NCBI RefSeq assembly: GCF_026012015.1
Contig: NZ_BRXR01000001.1
Location: forward strand, 3,570,728-3,634,727
Reading direction: 5' to 3'
Source of the DNA: Clostridium omnivorum
GTDB lineage: Bacteria > Bacillota > Clostridia > Clostridiales > Clostridiaceae
Length of the DNA stretch: 64,000 bases
The position numbers were made by a program, and so were the translations under genes. The notes below the pieces were generated by a model, which was given only the letters and a program-made list of their open reading frames with translations, was not told the origin of the DNA and searched no databases. This document shows, piece after piece, positions 58,342 through 64,000 of the stretch; position 1 is the first letter of the stretch; every line of letters begins with the position of its first letter.

Positions 58342-59466
58342 ATGGCTAATAAGTCACCGGATCAGTTTTTAAAGGAAATTGAAAGAGCGAATAAAGGAAG
58401 GCTTAAGATATATATTGGTGCTGCTCCTGGGGTAGGAAAAACTTATCAGATGCTTAGAGATGCACATGAAATGAAAGAAAGTGGAATAGATGTGGTTATT
58501 GGACTCGTTGAGACCTATGGACGAAAGGGAACTATAGCTCAGATTGGGGATCTCGAATTAGTGCCAATGAAAGAGATAGTATATAAAGATGTCATATTGG
58601 AAGAAATGGATGTGGAGGCTATATTAAAAAGAAAGCCTCAAGTTGTAATTGTAGATGAACTAGCTCATACTAATGTGCCTAATAGTAGAAATCAAAAGCG
58701 CTTTCAAGATGTCCTTGAGATTATAGAAAATGGTATAAGTGTTATGACAGCTGTTAACATACAGCATTTTGAGAGCCTAAATGATTATGTAAATAGAATG
58801 ACTGGCGTAAAGGTAAGAGAAACAATTCCAGATACTCTTATGGATTTAGCAGATGAAGTTGAAGTTATTGATGTTTCAATAGATGCATTAAGAGATAGAT
58901 TGAGGCAGGGCAAAATTTATAGCAAGGATAAAATTGAAACTGCTTTAAATAATTTCTTTAGAGTAGGAAATCTTACTGCTTTAAGAGAATTAACACTAAG
59001 AGAAGTAGCTAATGAGGTGGATGAGCACCTCATGGAATATAAGAATGCTAAAAGTGTAGAGGGGCTTGTAGGAGCACAGGAAAAAATTCTTGTGTGCGTT
59101 AATCTAAACTTTAATGCTGAATATCTAATTAGAAGAGGCTATAGAATAGCAAAAATGCTAAAAGCTCCTCTATTTGTTTTATATGTAAAAAGTAATGAAT
59201 ACACAACTGACAGAGAAAAACTAAAGAAGCTAGATGATTTAAGTGAGCTTTGTACTAAGCTTGAAGCCGAATTTAAAGTAGTTGCTGCAAATGATCCAGC
59301 AGTACCAATAATTGAGTTTGCTAAGGAATATGGTATAACTCAAGTAATAATAGGGCAGTCTGCAAGAACTAGATCTCATGAGATAATAAGAGGGTCCATT
59401 GTAAGAAAGATAATGAGAGGTATAAAATATGTGGATGTTTTAGTAGTTGCTGACCCAAGGATTTAA
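58342..59466 (+). CDS. kdpD: KdpD reduced to its N-terminal sensor: KdpD and Usp domains, no kinase
   Basis: A 374-residue protein, against about 890 in E. coli KdpD. The KdpD domain (1-230) has Walker A GAAPGVGKT at 26-34, IGLVETYGRKGT and the Walker-B-like VIVDELAHTNVPNSRNQKRFQD. A universal-stress-protein domain follows (245-374: EKILVCVNLNFNAEYLIRRGYRIAKML, IIGQSARTRSHEI). The four membrane helices, GAF and kinase domains are missing and the stop is clean. In other Firmicutes the Usp part binds c-di-AMP. It must act by contact, perhaps on the kinase at 50568. Confidence 0.93.
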   Translation: MANKSPDQFLKEIERANKGRLKIYIGAAPGVGKTYQMLRDAHEMKESGIDVVIGLVETYGRKGTIAQIGDLELVPMKEIVYKDVILEEMDVEAILKRKPQVVIVDELAHTNVPNSRNQKRFQDVLEIIENGISVMTAVNIQHFESLNDYVNRMTGVKVRETIPDTLMDLADEVEVIDVSIDALRDRLRQGKIYSKDKIETALNNFFRVGNLTALRELTLREVANEVDEHLMEYKNAKSVEGLVGAQEKILVCVNLNFNAEYLIRRGYRIAKMLKAPLFVLYVKSNEYTTDREKLKKLDDLSELCTKLEAEFKVVAANDPAVPIIEFAKEYGITQVIIGQSARTRSHEIIRGSIVRKIMRGIKYVDVLVVADPRI

Positions 59467-59580
59467 TATGAGTAAAGAGCTGGAAGATGTGTAAAGATAC
59501 ATCTTCTTATTGTATTAGTATACAAAGGTAAAGTAAAAATTGAAATAGTTTGTATATTTTTTTATTTAGGGGGAAGATGT

Positions 59581-60156
59581 TTGTTTAGTAAGTATGCAGA
59601 TTTAGAAAACGATACTCTCAAAAATTATTCTTCTATATTAGCTGAGAACTGTTATGGTATTTCACTAATATTTAAAATATATATAAATACTAAAAATTGT
59701 ATAGATTATATTCCAGATAATGTACTTCAAAAAGCTTCAGAAACACTTGTTATGGGAAGAGGAAATAATTTTAGTAAAAACATATTACTCTATTCTTTGT
59801 TAAAAATAAGTGGCTTTGAATGTGAGCTAAATTACAAATATATTGTTGATAATACAAAGGTAATAACTTGTAAAAATAATAGTATTATCCCTTGGTTTTA
59901 CGTTAATGTATATTATCTTGACAAGAAACTTGAAATGGATTGTAGTCTTGATAGGTCCTACAAAAAATCTGCTGGAGTTGTAATAGATGGAAATGAAATG
60001 GAATATAGCGTAGAAAAGTATAAGGTAAAAAATAAAAGGGCTTTTTCATTACTTCCTATGGACGTAGAAGATAGTGAAGACTATGTTTTAAATATTCTAT
60101 CAAGACGAGGAGTAGCTGGAGTCTATTCAAGGTTGAGGGGGATTGGATATGTATAA
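59581..60156 (+). CDS. transglutaminase-like fold protein lacking the catalytic cysteine
   Basis: TTG start behind AGGGGGAAG, 191 residues. The pattern GRGNNFSKNILLYSLLKISGFECEL followed by IIPWFYVNVYYLDKKLEMDCSLDRSY mimics the transglutaminase core ('GxCxxxAxLLxALLRxxGIPAR ... HxWxEVYxxGxWxxxDPTxD'). The Cys and His positions read Asn/Ser and Trp/Phe, so it is probably inactive as an enzyme and may bind a peptide or partner. Its end overlaps the next gene by 8 bases. Family assignment is tentative. Confidence 0.65.
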   Translation: MFSKYADLENDTLKNYSSILAENCYGISLIFKIYINTKNCIDYIPDNVLQKASETLVMGRGNNFSKNILLYSLLKISGFECELNYKYIVDNTKVITCKNNSIIPWFYVNVYYLDKKLEMDCSLDRSYKKSAGVVIDGNEMEYSVEKYKVKNKRAFSLLPMDVEDSEDYVLNILSRRGVAGVYSRLRGIGYV

Positions 60157-60529
60157 TATTGTTATTGGTGCTTCAAAGTATGGTGAAATGATTATAGATA
60201 TGTTAATGCAAAGAGAGAAGTTAGTAATGGCCTTGGACAAATATGAAAGTCTTAAAAGAATTGATAAAAAAAGAATTTTAAAAATTCAAGTGAATATTGA
60301 AAATGTTAAACTTGTTGAAGGTGAGATAAAAAATCAAGAAATTGAGGGTATCTATATTCTTACTGATGACGATAAGTTAAATCTAATGCTTGGGGAGTAT
60401 TTATCATCCTATAATAATGTGAATGTTTTACTATCAGAGGAGAAAATGCTGAAACTTGCAGGTGTAAAGTACAAGGTTATTTGTCCTGATACACTTGTGA
60501 AGGATTTTATTTCAAGGGGGATAGAATAA
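60149..60529 (+). CDS. small TrkA-N-like (RCK) protein, first
   Basis: The ATG at 60149 lies within the upstream gene's last codons, just behind GAGGGGG, giving 126 residues. A Rossmann-type start YNIVIGASKYGEMIIDMLMQREKLVMALDK resembles TrkA/KtrA N-domains, though the GxGxxG loop reads GASKYG and is degenerate. ILTDDDKLNLMLGEYLSSYNNVNVLLSEEKML follows the TrkA-N order. No C-domain is present. Its stop overlaps the next start (TAATGG). Probable regulatory subunit-like protein linked to potassium. Confidence 0.7.
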   Translation: MYNIVIGASKYGEMIIDMLMQREKLVMALDKYESLKRIDKKRILKIQVNIENVKLVEGEIKNQEIEGIYILTDDDKLNLMLGEYLSSYNNVNVLLSEEKMLKLAGVKYKVICPDTLVKDFISRGIE

Positions 60530-60900
60530 TGGTAGCAGTGGTAGTTGGTGATTTAAAGAAAAGTGAATTGATTTTACAAGATTTAAGAGATGCAGGGTTT
60601 GGAGTGGCCTTTATAGATACAGATAAAAATAAGGACATTACAGATTTATGTTTAAGGGAAAATAGAATCCAGTTTGCGAAGCTTTTTATAGCTTTAACTG
60701 AAGAAGATCAGGTTAATTTATACCTGTGTAAGCTTGCTAAGATAGTTTATGGAGTACCAAAGACTATTGCAATAGCAAATTATCCAGATAATATAGAGCT
60801 TATGAAAGAACAACTGATTGACAATGTTATTTGCTCTAATTTGTTTATAAAGGAAAGTATTGAAGATATTATCGGTGAGAGAGCAAGTGGATGTAAATAG
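60529..60900 (+). CDS. small TrkA-N-like (RCK) protein, second
   Basis: A 123-residue protein overlapping the preceding gene by one base. VAVVVGDLKKSELILQDLRDAGFGVAFIDTDKNKDI is a Rossmann beta-alpha-beta with the acidic residue at the second strand end, but a degenerate glycine loop. LFIALTEEDQVNLYLCKLAKIVYGVPKTIAIANYPDNIELM is a close match to the second half of TrkA-N. No C-domain follows. It ends with SGCK at a point where the remains of a further TrkA gene begin, so its last residues may come from a deletion junction. Confidence 0.75.
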   Translation: MVAVVVGDLKKSELILQDLRDAGFGVAFIDTDKNKDITDLCLRENRIQFAKLFIALTEEDQVNLYLCKLAKIVYGVPKTIAIANYPDNIELMKEQLIDNVICSNLFIKESIEDIIGERASGCK

Positions 60901-60944
60901 TTATTATTGGATGTGGAAGGCTTGGAAGTAATTTGGCTATGTAA
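60897..60944 (+). pseudogene. vestige of a TrkA gene start
   Basis: Immediately after (and overlapping) the stop of the second TrkA-like gene, a frame reads IVIIGCGRLGSNLAM and then stop. This is a canonical TrkA N-terminus with intact GCGRLG loop. It has no start codon and only 15 codons, so it is a remnant left by a deletion. Confidence 0.7.
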
Positions 60945-60962
60945 TAAAATAATGATAATGAG

Positions 60963-61006
60963 CTGCTAATAAGTTTTCGCATGGTAACTTATTAGCAGTA
61001 TTTTAT
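60963..61006 (+). terminator. terminator of the kdp region
   Basis: CTGCTAATAAGTT / AACTTATTAGCAG, a 13-bp perfect stem with a 10-base loop, then TATTTTATT. Confidence 0.88.
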
Positions 61007-61118
61007 TCTATCGGCTAAACAAAAATATATCCCTATTTTTTAATATGGAATTGAATGGTAACGATTAGTGTTTTAAGAGGATTTATATAGTAAATATGAG
61101 GTGTCTTATTTATATAAC

Positions 61119-62287
61119 CTACTTAAGTTTTTCTGCTAGTATTTGTGCTAATGTGGTTTTCATTGAAGACCCTATTTCAACGGCTCCACTATTAATATTT
61201 ATACTTCCATCGCTGTTGAAAGTAAGTACAACTCCAGAAATGGCATCTGTAGGAGAATCTGAGGTTTTCCAAAAGCAACTTAATCCCTTTGCACGTATCA
61301 TACCATTTTCTAACTCTATCCTATTGCCTTCGTCCCATTTAATCATATCCTTTAATTTTGAGAGGCAGCTATTTAGATTTCCTAAATTACTTAAATTTAG
61401 TTTGACTTGCGATTGAATCACAACATAAATTTTCTATATTATATGGGCCGGTGCAGTCCACTGCTATAGCTTTAGCCATACGTGGACCTATATCTGCATA
61501 TGCTCCGCAATCTACCCAATATGTACACTTCAAAGCCACCACCTACAAAGGGAACATGAACAGATATATTTCCTTCAGGTACATTGTAAGCTTTGCTTAA
61601 TAGTTTCTTAACTGAGAATGGAGCTTGGGAAGAGGTATAGATTATAAATTGACCATTTGGTAGAATTTGAGCTCTAGCATTTCTTGTTTCCATAGCTATG
61701 TGGTCTGATTGAGGCAGTGAAAAGGATCCATCTACTATTACATTGCTTTCTTTAAAGCCTTTTTCAAGATCTCCTTTTCGAATCTTTATATGATCAGCAA
61801 TGTTACTATTCGGTTCATGATATACATCTTCAACTGCAAGGTTATACTGTGAAGCATTTTCGTGAATTAATGGCGAGTTTAGCTTAATAGCTTCAATTAC
61901 TGAATTAACAACAGGGAGAGGCTCATATTCAACCTCTATAAGGTTTACGGCACTCATAGCATCTTGCTCACTATTAGCAATTACTATGGCTACTGGTTCT
62001 CCGAAATATCTTACCTTATCTCTTGCAATTGGAGGTCTGTCTTCAATAACTGTGCCCAATAACCCTAAATAATAGTCTCCGGTAATTATGGACTGAACAC
62101 CAGTAACCTGGATAGCTTCATTTATATTAATTGATTTTATTTTTGCATGAGAATATGTGCTTGTGAGTATTTTGCCATACAGCATATTTGGTACTATAGT
62201 GTCATCAGTATATTTTGCAGTGCCAGTTACCTTGTTACAGGCCTCTTTTTTCGGATTATTTACTCCTATGCTTGTGAAACTTTCCAT
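61119..62287 (-). pseudogene. decayed xanthine dehydrogenase/molybdenum hydroxylase large subunit
   Basis: Fragments of a molybdopterin hydroxylase large subunit, reading left from 62287. The N-terminal 250 codons are good (KKEACNKVTGTAKYTDD, VRYFGEPVAIVIA, SLPQSDHIAMETRNARAQI, VPFVGGGF). The frame then breaks: CTYWVDCGAYADIGPRMAKAIAVDCTGPYNIENLCCDS lies in another frame after a deletion, and a third piece (61421-61119) carries GLSCFWKTSDSP...INSGAVEIGSSMKTTLAQILAEKLK and stops. About half of a 760-residue enzyme remains. Several lesions, so clearly a dead gene. Confidence 0.88.
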
Positions 62288-62527
62288 TGTTGCTGCCTCC
62301 AGTATGAATATATCCGTAATATTTATGAAAATATTAAAAATAAATAGTCAAAATTATTTTTCCTTTATTTAGGTGGATTATACATAGTTGAATAATCCAT
62401 TACCAATATCTAAAATTTTGTTTAAAGTTTTAAATATATTCTTATTTAAAAGGGTAGATTAACCATATATGGTTAAGTTGTTTTGCATAAATACGGAAGT
62501 TAATTTTTAAGTTTTAAGAGGTGTGCT

Positions 62528-63454
62528 ATGATATACGAAAAAAAGTTAGTAGAAAAGAGATTAACGGAAGCTTACAATAAGGCTAAAATTGAATACTTTG
62601 ATAACAATTCTAAATATATATTTTTCAGTGACTGTCATAGAGGAGATTGTACACCATCAGATGAATTTGCTAAAAATCAGAATATCTTTTTATTTGCATT
62701 AGAATTCTATTTTAATAATGGATATACTTATGTGGAGGCTGGAGATGGAGATGAACTTTGGCAACACTCAAATTTTAAAGAGATAAGGCTGGCACATGAT
62801 GAGGTGTTTTCTCTACTAAAAAAGTTCTATGATTCCAACAGATTGATTATGTTATATGGTAATCACAATGTGTACTTAAAGTATAAAGATTTTGTACAAA
62901 AGAATTATTATAAATTCTACGATGATTATAACCAGGAAGACGTGGAATTATTTCCTGGGATTACGCTATATGAGGCAGTGGTGTTTAAACATAAAAGTAC
63001 AGGACAGGAAATACTTACTGTTCATGGTCATCAAGGAGACATAATGAATGACAGGTTATGGCGGTTTACTGTACTTACAGTAAGATATTTTTGGAGATAT
63101 CTGAACTCAATAGGATTTACAAATCCTGCAAGTCCTGTAAGAGATTCTGAAAAGATTCATAAAATTGAACGCATTTATAATGGGTGGATTGAAAGAAACA
63201 AAATTATGATCATCTGTGGACATACTCATAGACCGTATTTTCCCAAAGCTAACGAATTACCGTACTTCAATGATGGATCATGCGTGCGAGCAAGTGGAAT
63301 ACAAGGTATTGAAATAGAAGAGGGGAAAATAACGTTGATTAATTGGAAAATCAGCTATGACTCATCGGGTGATCTTCATATAAAAAGGGAAATATTAAGA
63401 GGACCAGAGCCAATCGAAACATTTGATTTAAGAAATTATAAAACAAATGAGTAA
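62528..63454 (+). CDS. calcineurin-like metallophosphoesterase
   Basis: A 308-residue cytoplasmic protein with all dinuclear-metal motifs: FSDCHRGD (GD-x-H type first site), GDGDELW, YGNHNVYL, TVHGHQGD and CGHTHRPYF. The insert between GNHN and HGHQG (about 120-165) is larger than in UDP-2,3-diacylglucosamine hydrolases. It starts behind AAGAGGTG. Substrate unknown; phosphodiesters of nucleotides or lipids are plausible. Confidence 0.88.
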   Translation: MIYEKKLVEKRLTEAYNKAKIEYFDNNSKYIFFSDCHRGDCTPSDEFAKNQNIFLFALEFYFNNGYTYVEAGDGDELWQHSNFKEIRLAHDEVFSLLKKFYDSNRLIMLYGNHNVYLKYKDFVQKNYYKFYDDYNQEDVELFPGITLYEAVVFKHKSTGQEILTVHGHQGDIMNDRLWRFTVLTVRYFWRYLNSIGFTNPASPVRDSEKIHKIERIYNGWIERNKIMIICGHTHRPYFPKANELPYFNDGSCVRASGIQGIEIEEGKITLINWKISYDSSGDLHIKREILRGPEPIETFDLRNYKTNE

Positions 63455-63469
63455 AGTGATGTTAAATCG

Positions 63470-63913
63470 TTACATAGTTTTTCTTATTTGTTTATAAACA
63501 TAGAAAATGAGGTTGGTAGGAAACATACGCTGTTTAAACAGGATAATCATTGATAAAACTGCTTCAACCAATCCTATGATAAAAAATATAACATGCAGAT
63601 AAATTACCGTATTAAGCATGATACATTGGACGATAATCCAAATTACCAATGCCCAACTAAATATGCTACTTACGTATCCATGAAATCTTGGTTTTAAAAG
63701 AATTATAAAAGCACTTATAATATTTCCAAGCCCAATCACTGCAAATAAGATAATACCAGGTATAAGATAATTACTAAAAGGTGAATTTTTCAGAGCATCA
63801 GTTGGCATTCCCCCTGGCCCTTGAGGATTTAGAATAGCCATCATCCCGCCGCCCACGGCTCCTAACCCTACAAATGCATGCAAAATAAACAATAACCGAT
63901 ATACTTTCTTCAT
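63470..63913 (-). CDS. four-helix membrane protein of unknown function
   Basis: The ATG at 63913 follows GGAGGG; an upstream GTG in the same frame lies within that site. The 147-residue product has four hydrophobic helices (about 3-25, 45-65, 72-98 and 105-130) with the loop LNPQGPGGMPTDALKNSPFSNYLIPGI between the first two. No conserved charged residues lie inside helices and no family is recognised. It converges with the metallophosphoesterase gene; the short gap shows no clear terminator. Confidence 0.75.
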   Translation of the reverse strand: MKKVYRLLFILHAFVGLGAVGGGMMAILNPQGPGGMPTDALKNSPFSNYLIPGIILFAVIGLGNIISAFIILLKPRFHGYVSSIFSWALVIWIIVQCIMLNTVIYLHVIFFIIGLVEAVLSMIILFKQRMFPTNLIFYVYKQIRKTM

Positions 63914-64000
63914 CTCTTTTCCCTCCACTCACCATAAAATAAATTAATGCATCATTAAAGATAATTATAAGCTTATTATATTATAAGGCAATTATACCAC

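Noticed and set aside
1..64000. CRISPR arrays, insertion sequences, prophage genes, tRNA or rRNA genes
   Set aside because: No regularly spaced repeats, transposase or integrase motifs, cloverleaf sequences or rRNA segments were seen on either strand.

Overview
The window looks like chromosome from a strictly anaerobic, low-GC Clostridium-type Firmicute. Evidence: AT-rich DNA throughout, strong purine-rich ribosome sites, frequent GTG and TTG starts, a bifurcating-type [FeFe] hydrogenase operon, clostridial YtxH and ECF modules, and AT-rich hairpin-plus-T terminators. No tRNA, rRNA, CRISPR array, insertion sequence or phage gene was seen. The species cannot be named from sequence alone.

Layout. 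1-10.5 kb: a truncated WYL regulator, aroD and aroK, a Crp/Fnr regulator divergent from two small YdcZ-type permeases, a HAD phosphatase, an ECF sigma/anti-sigma/membrane operon, an Xre/membrane-protein pair, a MIF-like protein, a double-GNAT acetyltransferase and a divergent PRPP-synthetase-like enzyme. 10.5-12.2 kb: a tandemly duplicated YtxH plus small-membrane-protein pair. 12.6-17.1 kb: a four-gene [FeFe] hydrogenase operon. 17.2-27 kb: a sialic-acid/amino-sugar regulon (nagA, yhcH, GntR, nanE, a CUT1 ABC transporter without ATPase, nanA, a CE7 esterase, nanK) with repeated GntR-type operators. 27-38 kb: housekeeping and accessory genes, including a short UvrC-like protein, a flavodoxin/FMN-oxidase fusion, an MFS transporter, a chemoreceptor and an arginase.

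37.6-50.4 kb is a large metalloid-resistance region: MarR plus an ArsN1-like acetyltransferase, a CobW GTPase, arsR-arsD-arsA, further ArsR genes, arsC-acr3, arsR-arsP-thioredoxin-like, and then a gene that a normal ORF search misses. At 48053-48556 a 167-residue zinc/[2Fe-2S] protein contains an in-frame TGA directly after a cysteine, with a bacterial SECIS-like hairpin at the right distance; this is very probably a selenoprotein. Next to it a Cys-Cys-rich MarR regulator controls itself and a Cys-Cys-rich permease, judged by three copies of a TTGTATnATACAA palindrome.

50.5-61 kb carries potassium uptake: a histidine kinase, a receiver-TPR response regulator, an unusual 290-nt leader, kdpFABC, and a KdpD reduced to its sensory N-terminal part. 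These are followed by a transglutaminase-like protein, two small TrkA-like proteins that overlap each other, and a 15-codon vestige of a third TrkA gene. 61-64 kb holds a decayed xanthine dehydrogenase-type gene, a metallophosphoesterase and a small membrane protein.

How they connect: the sialic-acid cluster imports and degrades sialic acid to GlcNAc-6-P and on through NagA; the ars cluster reduces arsenate, exports arsenite and probably handles organoarsenicals; the Kdp region pumps potassium under split sensory control.
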